From an uncultured Desulfuromonadales bacterium (GTDB lineage Bacteria > Desulfobacterota > Desulfuromonadia > Desulfuromonadales > Geopsychrobacteraceae), in contig CAMYNC010000149.1 of the NCBI GenBank assembly GCA_947259685.1, positions 1 through 8,385 of the forward strand: DNA of 8,385 nt, in the 5' to 3' direction. Both the position numbers and the translations under genes were made by a program. Shown here piece by piece: positions 1 through 6,432 of this stretch (position 1 is its first letter; each line of letters opens with the position of its first letter). The notes below the pieces were generated by a model. That model was not told where the DNA came from and did no database searches. It saw only the letters and a list, made by a program, of their open reading frames with translations.

Positions 1-316
1 TATTTGCTGTACCACTGATATCCTGGTTTAAATCCATGTAGATTAAATCCCCGATCAGAGACCACTTCCCTTTGACTGCAGCGAGTTTCCCCATAAAGGT
101 CAGATCGAGATTATCAAGAATGTCGTTGAAGGTGATTTCGAAGTCATCTCCTGCGACATCTTCCCCATTGATTGCAGGCGCCCACATATAAAGTTCACCA
201 ACGAACTGCCAGCTATCAGCAGCCGATTCGGTTTCTGCCGCAATGGTCAGAGCCGGCACAGAGAAGATTGCCAGGGCCAGGGTTGCGATGATGAAATGCT
301 TGAACTGTGTATCCAT
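1..316 (-). CDS. Exported outer-membrane beta-barrel-like protein, N-terminal part (cut by window edge)
   Basis: The frame is open from an ATG at 316 to the window edge, giving 105 codons with no stop, so the 3' part is missing. An AGGGAG ribosome binding site lies about 5 bases upstream. Residues 1-27 form a clear signal peptide: a basic start (K6), a hydrophobic stretch (FIIATLALAIFSVPALTIAA) and a likely signal peptidase I site near residue 26-27. The mature part has short alternating strands (WQFVGELYMWAPAING, LTFMGKLAAVKGKWSLIGDLIYMDL), which is typical of uncharacterised proteobacterial outer-membrane barrel proteins. It follows the transporter-type gene after only 76 bp on the same strand and with no terminator seen between them, so co-transcription is likely. 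The substrate and exact function are unknown. I am confident that the gene is real and exported, and less so that it forms a barrel. Confidence 0.8.
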   Translation of the reverse strand, partial: MDTQFKHFIIATLALAIFSVPALTIAAETESAADSWQFVGELYMWAPAINGEDVAGDDFEITFNDILDNLDLTFMGKLAAVKGKWSLIGDLIYMDLNQDISGTAN

Positions 317-392
317 AAGTCTCCCTATCTTTAGAAAAAGTCTACAGTCACCCAGTTCCAGGCAAACTCTTCAGTCGAGGAAAGCCCAGAAT

Positions 393-1217
393 TCACTTTG
401 GAAACAAGAAGGTTACCTGGAACCTTAGACCCCAATCCGGTCCACCCGACGGGGTATCCACATAATTGCGGTAACCGAGCTGCAGTTGGATCGGCTGCTT
501 GCCGACTTTCAACAGCTGGGAAAGGGTCAGGTTGACGGGCACCGTCCACTCCTCGGCCTCCCAGTCGTAGCTAGACTCTGTATTCACACCCAAGGTGGTA
601 CTGGTTTTCGTGGTGAAGGAAAGAAACGGCTGCAGAAAAGTGGCATTGACATCTTCGACATCATCGTCGCCGGAGACCGACCACAAATGGTTGGCCAGAG
701 CACCGTAGGTCCAGCCATCTTTCTGCCGCAAGGTAACCGCGGTCGGTCCAATGCTGAATTTATCCGATGTGAGTCCATCAGAACCTGTGGGCAGCGACAA
801 CACCGGGCCGGCACCCCAGATCCAGCCACCCGCCGTCGGTGCCTTGGGGCTGATGAAGAAGCTTTGCAGAATATCGCCCATGCCGTTGGTATCGCTACCA
901 CCCGCGACAGGTGACTCCGCGTCGATGTGGACCGGCACGATGGTTCGTGAGATGACATTCCACGTATCGTTCAGTTCAATCGGAATAACGGGCTGGATGA
1001 CGTACGTGGAACGATCCGCGTCTTCAGGGCCGATGCCGGTATCCCAGTCCATCTTCATCGGCACGCTGATCAGGTTCGCGATCGGATTTTGCAGCTTCTT
1101 TGCCAGTTCGGCTGCGTCATCTGCCGCCTTTTCTTCGGCCATGGCGGGGCCCGTACAGAGGAACAGGGCAAGACCAAACAAAATTGAAGCCTTTGCAATA
1201 GCAATAGTTTTACGCAT
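393..1217 (-). CDS. Exported 'neuromedin U'/transporter-type outer-membrane protein
   Basis: This 274-residue protein matches, from memory, the bacterial family usually labelled 'transporter' or, misleadingly, 'neuromedin U'. These are predicted outer-membrane barrels of unproven substrate. Residues 1-27 are a signal peptide ending AMA before EE. Recognisable family segments are LQNPIANLISVP just after it, then GWIWGAGPVLSLPTGSD, GWTYGALANHLWS, NATFLQPFLSFTTKT, NTESSYDWEAEEWTVPVN and the closing strand WGLRFQVTFLFPK. The length is usual for the family. I chose the ATG at 1217 because a GAGGA box (1226-1230) lies 8 bases upstream. The in-frame ATG at 1232 would add only MRITF, lacks a ribosome binding site and overlaps that box. 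A sigma-54-like promoter lies about 55 bases upstream. The gene probably leads a two-gene operon with the exported protein that follows. Confidence 0.88.
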   Translation of the reverse strand: MRKTIAIAKASILFGLALFLCTGPAMAEEKAADDAAELAKKLQNPIANLISVPMKMDWDTGIGPEDADRSTYVIQPVIPIELNDTWNVISRTIVPVHIDAESPVAGGSDTNGMGDILQSFFISPKAPTAGGWIWGAGPVLSLPTGSDGLTSDKFSIGPTAVTLRQKDGWTYGALANHLWSVSGDDDVEDVNATFLQPFLSFTTKTSTTLGVNTESSYDWEAEEWTVPVNLTLSQLLKVGKQPIQLQLGYRNYVDTPSGGPDWGLRFQVTFLFPK

Positions 1218-1271
1218 AAATGTTATCCTCATAAATTGTTGAAATTACATTCCGCACTGCTGCTTGATTTC

Positions 1272-1288
1272 GGCAATTTTCTTACCAA
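1272..1288 (-). promoter_or_regulatory. Probable sigma-54 (-24/-12) promoter of the barrel-protein operon
   Basis: On the minus strand the sequence reads TTGGTAAG-AAAA-TTGCC. The sigma-54 consensus is TTGGCACR-N4-TTGCW. The invariant GG and GC are present with exactly 10 bases between them, and both TTGG and TTGC are complete. Transcription would start near 1261, giving a leader of about 44 bases before the ATG at 1217. No equally good sigma-70 promoter was found in this gap. The match is by eye and has not been tested. Confidence 0.5.
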
Positions 1289-1609
1289 TCCTTATCAATC
1301 ATCATATCGGCTCGCACAAAAGGGTTTCATCTATCAGGACTTTTGTTGCGGGACGGATGTCTGGTAAGCAACTAAAATATACAAGTTCTTCCTCCCTAAC
1401 CCGTTATTGATTCAGCTCCCGTTCTGAATTCCTCAGGGCTACGTTGATCTCCTGGCAAAGATGTTGCTGACAGTTGGTCGTAGTGATCGTCGGAGCTCCG
1501 CCACAGCTAGAGAACACAACGGAAAACGACAGCGATAGCCATCAGTTCCAGAGGGACAAACGTTTAATGTCAGTTTTACGGATTGTATTTGTTCTGAAGG
1601 GTTAGTGCA

Positions 1610-1626
1610 TGCACCTAAATGGCGCA
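1610..1626. promoter_or_regulatory. NtrC-like enhancer dyad
   Basis: TGCACCTAAATGGCGCA is an imperfect dyad (TGCACC / GGCGCA, 5 of 6 symmetric). It differs at only three positions from TGCACTAAAATGGTGCA, the NtrC site I recall upstream of E. coli glnA. It overlaps a perfect 10-bp palindrome, GTGCATGCAC (1605-1614). It lies about 350 bp upstream of the start expected from the sigma-54-like promoter. That is far, but possible for an enhancer-type activator. It also sits next to the regulator's terminator, so chance resemblance is a real alternative. Confidence 0.3.
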
Positions 1627-1651
1627 AAAATGGCGGGGAAAGGCCCCATTT
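1626..1651 (-). terminator. Probable intrinsic terminator of the LuxR-family gene
   Basis: On the minus strand AAATGGGG, a short loop and CCCC-G-CCATTT form a hairpin with one bulged base. It is followed at once by a run of five T (1630-1626). It begins about 60 bases after the regulator's TAG stop. It should separate the regulator transcript from the barrel operon. Confidence 0.5.
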
Positions 1652-1708
1652 GGATAGTTTTCTGGACAGGTTGACGAATGTGAGGGGGAGAGCGCGTTTA
1701 GGTTGAGG

Positions 1709-4444
1709 CTAACCGATAAGGCCTAAGTCCATAGCCCTTTCAACAGCCTGGCGGCGTTTTTCGACGCTGAGCTTCTGATAGATGTTTCTCAGGTGTGACT
1801 TTACGGTCACCGGGGAGATGTGCAGCTTGTCTGCGATCTCCTTGTTTTGCATCCGCTGGGACAAAAGCTCAAGAATGTCCAGCTCACGATGCGTTAGCGG
1901 CTCAGGCAAGCACTGAGCGCTGGTGGGTGCCTGGTCCCGTTTGGTTCTGAACTCTGGAGACTCCTGTAAATCGACCTGGCCATCGCCTTCGAAAGCGCTC
2001 AAGATCTGCTCAATCTGATCTGGATTGGCATCGTTGCGGTCCAACCGCTTTAACGCATCTGCCATGAGTGGGCCGCATTCGATAAAAGGACGGACCCATC
2101 TGCCAGGCTCGGCTAAGTTCACAGCTTCTGTCAAACACTTCAGGGCGTCATCTTCGCGACCCAGGTTCAAGAGCGCCAAAGACTTCAGGGTAGAGACCTC
2201 AATCTGCTGGCAAGTGAACCGGCACTCCTCATTTATTTGATTGATGGTTCGGAGCAGCTCAATAGCGTCTTCCAGATTCTTTATTTCCCCTGTAGCGATC
2301 AAAACCCTCGCTTGAGTGATCGAAGGGACTTCCAGCCACATGAATAACGCAGAAGCAACCGGTACTTCTTTAGCTGATTGTGCCCAAGCCGCCGCCGTTG
2401 TTAAATCGCCGCGCAACAAAGCGAGTCGGGCCTGGAAGGAGTGGGCCATGGAAAAAAATTCGGGCTCATTCAGTTCCACGGCGAACTCCTGCATCCGGCG
2501 GCAGGTCTCTACCGCCTCGTCGTCGCACTGCATCAGTTGCTGGGTCAGAGACAACCCCGCCAGAGCATCAACCGCCGCCATGGGTTCCAACATGTAACGA
2601 AGCTCGACTGTTTGCGCAAACTGAATCGCTGCGCCCTCCAGGTCCCCGGTGTGCAGTTGGGTGCAGCCGATAAAGTAGTAACTCCAGGCTTCGGCAAGCC
2701 GCATATTGTGCTTCTTTGCCACCTGCTGCAGACGTTGCGCTTCGTGGCGTGCCAGCGACAGATCGCCGCCAATCATGTAGATGAAGGCTAACCCGGCAAT
2801 TAAACGTGAGCGCAAATAGTTCTCAGCCGGGTCGACTTCACTGATCCTGGTTTTCAAAGCCTCAATGGCCTGAGCCTGCTCGCCGAGCATACAACGTACC
2901 AGACCGAGCATGAGTTCGGCTTCGCCCAGAAACGGGGTCTGCTTACCCATCAGCAGCGACACGGCCTCTTCAAGAGTTTTTCGACTGAGTTCGGTCTGAC
3001 CTTCGAAGTAAGCGACGTAGCCGCGCAGGAAGGAGAATTCTCCCACCACCAGCGGTTCTGCAGGTTGACCATGGAGTAGCACTTCGACCTGCTCAAGCAG
3101 CGTCAAGGCCCGGGCCAACTGATGCTGCAGGTTACAAATCCATATTTCAGTCAGCAGCAGCTTCGGTCGCACCTGCCGGATCTCGTTGGGGAGCATGTTA
3201 AACCACTGGACAACGACATTCCATTGCTCTGAATCCAACTCGCGGTACCGATGCTCTTCGACGATATCTGCCGCACGTTCATCATCTCCCGCCAGCAGCG
3301 CATGTTTAATCGATTCTGTGATCAACCCGTTCGACTCAAACCAGACACTGGCCTGGAGGTGAAGCTGCTCAATCTTCTCGGCACTCATGCTCTGTTTCAA
3401 CTTGCGCTGTAGCAGGTCCTGAAACAGGTGGTGATAACGGAACCATTGATTTTCTGTATCGAGAGGAATAATGAATAGGTTATTTTTAAGCAGCCAGCTG
3501 ACAAATATTCCTCCATCCACATCATCCTGTCCCGGCGTTGTATCATTCTCACGCAGCGCATCGAACAGCGAAGAGCAGAATCGATTCAGGATCGAGGATT
3601 TCAGAAGGCAGAGCCGGATAGCGGGAGATTGGTTTTCCAAAAGCTCGCTGACCAGGTAATCCATCACATAACGCGTGGTCCCGCGCAGGTCCAAAAGTTT
3701 TTGGCCCAGATCAGCCTGCCCGTGCAAGGCAAGAACCGCCAGGCGCAAACCGGTCACCCATCCCTCAGCCTTGTCTGCCAAAGCTGAGGCGATGGTGTCA
3801 TCACATTCTTGAGCCATCGACAGGCTCAGTAGCTCTTTCGTTTCAGCAACGGAAAAGCGTAGGTCGCTCATCCGAATCTCGGTCAACAGACCTTTACCGC
3901 GAAGTGCTGAAATTGCGATGCCTGGGTCCCGCCGACCAATCAAAACAAGCTGCATCGATAAGGGTGGATAGCGTAGCAGAGTATCAAGAAGCTCAAGAAC
4001 GTCTAGGCTCTGAACAAGATGAATATCATCGAGAACGATAATAAACTCCAGTTCAATCAGTTCCAGTTCGTTCGTCAGGGTACTTGCCAACAGTTTGGTA
4101 GGCGGTAAAACCGACCCATCGAGCAGGACGATGGTCTCCCTGCATGCATCGGGAAAAACTTTCTGAATGGCCGCAATAAAATAGAGAAGAAACTGGTTCA
4201 GATCATTATCATTCTCATCAAGGGACAACCAGGTGGCGGGTTTCTCACTCGTCTCCAGCCAGCAACTGGCCAGAGTGCTTTTCCCGTACCCGGCCGGAGC
4301 CGAAACCAATATCAAACCCTGAGAGATGTTCTTGTCCAGACGTTCCAACAATTCGGGCCGGTGCACATGGTCTAAGGGAACCGGGGGGCGATGCAATTTG
4401 GATCGAAGGATGGGGAGTTGCGAAGCTGCCATTTGAATATACAT
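1709..4444 (-). CDS. MalT-like LuxR-family ATP-binding transcriptional regulator (LAL type)
   Basis: This 911-residue protein has the full architecture of large ATP-binding LuxR (MalT-type) activators. The N-terminal nucleotide-binding domain shows Walker A APAGYGKST (49-57), Walker B FIIVLDDIH (134-142), a sensor segment LVLIGRRDP (166-174) and EGWVTGLRLA (about 227-236). The arm motif WFRYHHLFQDLL (334-345) follows. A long helical-repeat sensor region runs from about 360 to 800. A C-terminal LuxR helix-turn-helix (849-911) contains LTHRELDILELLSQ and NKEIADKLHISPVTVKSHL. In this family, ATP and an inducer bind the N-terminal and sensor parts and drive oligomerisation before DNA binding. The inducer here cannot be read from sequence. 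The start is uncertain: ATGs at 4444 and 4432 are both possible and neither has a strong ribosome binding site. The frame is intact. It may control the barrel genes downstream, but that is inferred from position only. Confidence 0.93.
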   Translation of the reverse strand: MYIQMAASQLPILRSKLHRPPVPLDHVHRPELLERLDKNISQGLILVSAPAGYGKSTLASCWLETSEKPATWLSLDENDNDLNQFLLYFIAAIQKVFPDACRETIVLLDGSVLPPTKLLASTLTNELELIELEFIIVLDDIHLVQSLDVLELLDTLLRYPPLSMQLVLIGRRDPGIAISALRGKGLLTEIRMSDLRFSVAETKELLSLSMAQECDDTIASALADKAEGWVTGLRLAVLALHGQADLGQKLLDLRGTTRYVMDYLVSELLENQSPAIRLCLLKSSILNRFCSSLFDALRENDTTPGQDDVDGGIFVSWLLKNNLFIIPLDTENQWFRYHHLFQDLLQRKLKQSMSAEKIEQLHLQASVWFESNGLITESIKHALLAGDDERAADIVEEHRYRELDSEQWNVVVQWFNMLPNEIRQVRPKLLLTEIWICNLQHQLARALTLLEQVEVLLHGQPAEPLVVGEFSFLRGYVAYFEGQTELSRKTLEEAVSLLMGKQTPFLGEAELMLGLVRCMLGEQAQAIEALKTRISEVDPAENYLRSRLIAGLAFIYMIGGDLSLARHEAQRLQQVAKKHNMRLAEAWSYYFIGCTQLHTGDLEGAAIQFAQTVELRYMLEPMAAVDALAGLSLTQQLMQCDDEAVETCRRMQEFAVELNEPEFFSMAHSFQARLALLRGDLTTAAAWAQSAKEVPVASALFMWLEVPSITQARVLIATGEIKNLEDAIELLRTINQINEECRFTCQQIEVSTLKSLALLNLGREDDALKCLTEAVNLAEPGRWVRPFIECGPLMADALKRLDRNDANPDQIEQILSAFEGDGQVDLQESPEFRTKRDQAPTSAQCLPEPLTHRELDILELLSQRMQNKEIADKLHISPVTVKSHLRNIYQKLSVEKRRQAVERAMDLGLIG

Positions 4445-5036
4445 TCCAAAGCGCTAAAGAAATGACATAAGGCTTCCGCCACATACGGATAGCTTGCACT
4501 CAATGTTCAACAGCCATTTTCAGTATCAGAAGTTTAGCAATTCAAATGGCTTCAGTACATCGATAATATTAAAACGGTCAATATGAGGGGCTCGGAAGTT
4601 GTTCCCGAAGGTTCGAAAGGAGCAAAGTCTACTGATCTGAGCAATCCTAGAAAACCTAACTGGTTGGTTAGTGATCGAGGATGATTCCAGCCCGAAAATA
4701 TCGATCAGTCAAAAGTATTCTGAATTGTTTTGACCCCCTGTGTCACCCATTTAAAGTCAGGATATCGGTCAGATCGAGCATGTTCCGAATATCGCGCAAT
4801 CCAAGACACCCAGATCGCGATTATCAAAATTTAGCGTTTTTGCCGCATCAATCGATTTTGCCTTATCAAAATTGTTTTCCTGACTTTTGACAGGCCGATC
4901 CCCTCATGATTTTCCCTTCAAAAGTCCTTCCATAACTGCCGATTTCACCCAATGGCTGTCCAATAGGACAATTGTCAAATTTGATTTTCCGATTTTTGGA
5001 AGAGAAAATGCCCCAGATCTGGCCGACTTGGCGCAT
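4445..5036. other. AT-rich intergenic stretch, no gene recognised
   Basis: This DNA lies between the regulator start and the Fic transposon. It must contain the regulator's promoter, but I found no convincing -35/-10 pair. Short open frames (4681-4890 and the one starting at 4887) lack ribosome binding sites and family resemblance. Small repeats are present: an 8-bp inverted repeat (4512-4551) and an 11-bp direct repeat TTATCAAAATT at 4821-4831 and 4863-4873, 42 bp apart. GATCG-containing words recur between 4670 and 4820. It may be decayed coding DNA or a long control region. Confidence 0.5.
4512..4551. repeat. 8-bp inverted repeat in the LuxR upstream region
   Basis: AGCCATTT (4512-4519) and AAATGGCT (4544-4551) are perfect inverted copies separated by 24 bases. 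They lie 68-107 bases upstream of the regulator start. They could be half-sites of an operator or a hairpin in the leader. With arms this short, chance is possible. Confidence 0.3.
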
Positions 5037-5044
5037 CAAAAAAC
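5037..5044. repeat. Left target-site duplication of the Fic transposon
   Basis: CAAAAAAC directly abuts the left terminal inverted repeat. The identical 8 bases directly abut the right one (6358-6365). An 8-bp AT-rich duplication at both outer edges is what a transposase leaves on insertion. Confidence 0.8.
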
Positions 5045-5070
5045 GGGTATTTGGAATAGGCTGTTGAAAA
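5045..5070 (+). repeat. Left 26-bp terminal inverted repeat of the Fic transposon
   Basis: It runs from GGGTATTTGGAAT at the outer tip to GGCTGTTGAAAA at the inner end. It is the reverse complement of 6332-6357 with one mismatch (A at 5058 against C in the other arm). The inner end supplies the TTGAAA -35 box of the likely fic promoter. Confidence 0.9.
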
Positions 5071-5092
5071 ATAATCACCCAGCCTTTATTTT
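5064..5092 (+). promoter_or_regulatory. Likely sigma-70 promoter of fic
   Basis: TTGAAA (5064-5069, 5 of 6 to TTGACA) is followed by a 17-base spacer and TATTTT (5087-5092, 4 of 6 to TATAAT). Transcription would start near 5099, about 53 bases before the fic ATG. The -35 box lies inside the left terminal repeat, so the promoter would move with the element. Confidence 0.5.
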
Positions 5093-5135
5093 AGGTAAAA
5101 GCGAAAAGCTAAAATAATGTCGATCTTTATTTTAG
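5084..5135. promoter_or_regulatory. Triple 11-bp repeat, candidate operator of fic
   Basis: CTTTATTTTAG occurs at 5084-5094 and again, identically, at 5125-5135. An inverted copy with one mismatch, CTAAAATAATG, lies between them at 5109-5119. The first copy overlaps the proposed -10 box and the other two lie between the expected start point and the gene. This arrangement fits a repressor site. The Fic protein's own C-terminal winged helix is the obvious candidate binder, but that is inference. Confidence 0.45.
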
Positions 5136-5151
5136 ATTCGAGGGAAGCAGG

Positions 5152-6321
5152 ATGAAAAGAGAACTCCAAGGTAGATACGTGGCTATAGCAACGGTGAGTG
5201 AGAAGGCTCAGGCCTTCGTGCCTGCTCCGCTGCCTCCGCGGCCGCCCATCGAATGGACACCGGAACTGCGCAGTAAGTTCGATCGGGCGCTGCTGGCTCT
5301 CGGCCGGTTGGACAGTGTTTCAACCCTTCTACCGGATACCTCGCTGTTTCTCTACATGTACGTCCGCAAGGAGGCAGTGCTCTCCTCAATGATCGAGGGA
5401 ACCCAGTCGTCGTTGTCGGACCTACTGATGTTCGAGCTGGATCAGGAACCTGGCGTACCACTTGATGACGTGCGAGAGGTTAGCAACTATGTCGCTGCTC
5501 TCAACCATGGCCTGCATCTGCTTGAAGACGGTTTACCTCTTTCGTTACGCCTATTCCGGGAGGTTCACGGCGTGCTACTGACCAAGGGGCGTGGTAGCAA
5601 CCAGACCCCAGGTGAGTTCCGGCGCAGTCAGAACTGGATCGGCGGTACCCGGCCAGGTAACGCGGCTTTCGTTCCGCCTCCTGCCGAAGAGGTGCTGGAG
5701 TGCATGAGCAAACTCGAACTCTTCCTGCACGACCAGCCCGAGTCAACTCCCGTGCTGCTCAAGGCAGCATTAGCCCATGTGCAGTTCGAGACAATTCACC
5801 CGTTTTTGGACGGAAATGGCCGCTTGGGGCGGCTCTTGATCACGCTACTGCTTTGCGAGAAAAAGGTGCTGCAGGAACCGATGCTCTATCTGAGCCTCTA
5901 CTTCAAGACGCATCGCCAGTATTACTATGAACTGCTCAACAACGTGCGCCTAACAGGCGACTGGGAAGCATGGCTCGATTTCTTCGCCGAAGCGGTAACC
6001 GTCACTGCCACCCAGGCCGTGGAAACCGCGCAGCAGCTTCTCGATCTGTCAAGCCAGGATCGTGAAACGATTAGCGGTCTTGGTCGTGCAGCGGCGTCTG
6101 TCCTTCAGATCCACCGAGCGTTGATGGAGCACCCCATAGCCACTTCAGGTTGGCTGGTGAAGAAGACCGGCATTACCCCCGCAACCGTAAATAAGGCGCT
6201 TGGGCATCTGGAGCGGCTTGGTATCGTGAAGGAGATCACGGCACAAAAGCGAAACCGGCTATTCAGCTATGCGGGTTACATCGAAATAATGGGTCGCGGA
6301 ACGGAGTTGCCGGGAGAATAG
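5152..6321 (+). CDS. Class II Fic-family protein AMP-transferase with C-terminal winged helix
   Basis: This 389-residue Fic protein would transfer AMP (or another nucleotide part) from ATP to a Ser, Thr or Tyr hydroxyl of a target protein. The catalytic motif HPFLDGNGRLGR (216-227) is complete, with H216, the D220-G-N-G-R224 anion-binding loop and R227. The substrate-docking flap is GGTRPGNAAFVPPP (164-177). The N-terminal Fic_N region contains S78-x-x-x-E82-G83, the inhibitory helix motif of class II Fic enzymes, so the protein is self-inhibited and needs no separate antitoxin; none is encoded beside it. Residues about 314-375 form a winged helix (TSGWLVKKTGITPATVNKALGHLERLGIV). The ATG at 5152 has an AGGGAAGCAGG ribosome binding site directly upstream, and the N-terminus looks complete (AFVPAPLPPRPP). 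Its more GC-rich coding DNA contrasts with the AT-rich flanks. The target protein is unknown. Confidence 0.93.
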   Translation: MKRELQGRYVAIATVSEKAQAFVPAPLPPRPPIEWTPELRSKFDRALLALGRLDSVSTLLPDTSLFLYMYVRKEAVLSSMIEGTQSSLSDLLMFELDQEPGVPLDDVREVSNYVAALNHGLHLLEDGLPLSLRLFREVHGVLLTKGRGSNQTPGEFRRSQNWIGGTRPGNAAFVPPPAEEVLECMSKLELFLHDQPESTPVLLKAALAHVQFETIHPFLDGNGRLGRLLITLLLCEKKVLQEPMLYLSLYFKTHRQYYYELLNNVRLTGDWEAWLDFFAEAVTVTATQAVETAQQLLDLSSQDRETISGLGRAAASVLQIHRALMEHPIATSGWLVKKTGITPATVNKALGHLERLGIVKEITAQKRNRLFSYAGYIEIMGRGTELPGE

Positions 6322-6331
6322 GTTCGACCAG

Positions 6332-6357
6332 TTTTCAACAGCCGATTCCAAATACCC
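6332..6357 (-). repeat. Right 26-bp terminal inverted repeat of the Fic transposon
   Basis: It is the inverted partner of 5045-5070, matching at 25 of 26 positions. It begins 10 bases after the fic stop codon, so the element is packed tightly around the gene. Confidence 0.9.
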
Positions 6358-6365
6358 CAAAAAAC
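6358..6365. repeat. Right target-site duplication of the Fic transposon
   Basis: CAAAAAAC is identical to 5037-5044 and sits directly outside the right terminal repeat. Confidence 0.8.
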
Positions 6366-6374
6366 TAACTGTAG

Positions 6375-6396
6375 GGCAGTCACAAACTGCCATTTA
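6375..6396 (+). terminator. Weak hairpin, possible terminator for fic transcripts
   Basis: GGCAGT (6375-6380), a CACAA loop and ACTGCC (6386-6391) form a perfect 6-bp stem. It is followed by ATTTATTA, only a partial T tract. It lies 53 bases after the fic stop but outside the transposon, so it belongs to the target DNA. Confidence 0.35.
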
Positions 6397-6432
6397 TTAC
6401 TAGTTTTGAAAAAAAAACAGAAACTGTCATAG

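Larger units (their letters stand above)
1289..1708. other. Non-coding gap between the LuxR regulator and the barrel operon
   Basis: There is no convincing gene here. The only sizeable open frame (minus strand, 1627-1439, 62 codons) has no family resemblance, no ribosome binding site and an odd Cys/Arg-rich composition. The stretch holds the terminator of the upstream regulator and an NtrC-like dyad, both listed separately. It leads to the sigma-54-like promoter at 1272-1288. The gap probably acts as a long upstream control region for the barrel genes. Confidence 0.6.
5045..6357 (+). mobile_element. Non-autonomous transposon carrying only a fic gene
   Basis: This 1313-bp unit has matching 26-bp ends (25 of 26), is framed by a perfect 8-bp direct repeat, and contains one gene, an intact Fic AMP-transferase, with its own promoter region. 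No transposase or remnant of one is seen inside, so it would have to be moved by an enzyme encoded elsewhere. Eight-base AT-rich duplications are known for IS1595-type elements, a family known to include derivatives that carry passenger genes only, and also for IS256 and IS66. IS1595 is my best guess from the duplication length and the GG tip, not an identification. The near-identical arms and intact duplication suggest a fairly recent insertion. The unit interrupts no gene that I can recognise. Confidence 0.8.

Noticed and set aside
393..1232. Longer start (ATG at 1232) for the transporter-type gene
   Set aside because: The ATG at 1217 has a GAGGA box 8 bases upstream, while the one at 1232 has none and overlaps that box. 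The signal peptide is complete from 1217.
2025..2791. Plus-strand open frames opposite the LuxR-family gene
   Set aside because: They are shadows of an intact 911-codon gene with clear domain motifs on the other strand.
4506..4515. TTCAACAGCC near the LuxR gene as a third copy of the Fic transposon end
   Set aside because: Only the 10-base core matches. The outer half (the GGGTATTTGGAAT complement) is absent and there is no adjacent duplication.
4656..4671. CTAAC-TGGTTG-GTTAG as a repressor operator
   Set aside because: Five-base arms in AT-rich DNA are too weak, and no matching regulator is nearby.
4866..5078. Minus-strand open frame of 70 codons
   Set aside because: It begins inside the Fic unit just past its left terminal repeat, crosses the insertion boundary and has no family resemblance.
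4681..5117. Short plus-strand open frames 4681-4890 and 4887-5117
   Set aside because: They have no ribosome binding sites, no recognisable family and no coding-like composition. The second runs across the transposon boundary at 5045, so it cannot be an old gene in its present form.
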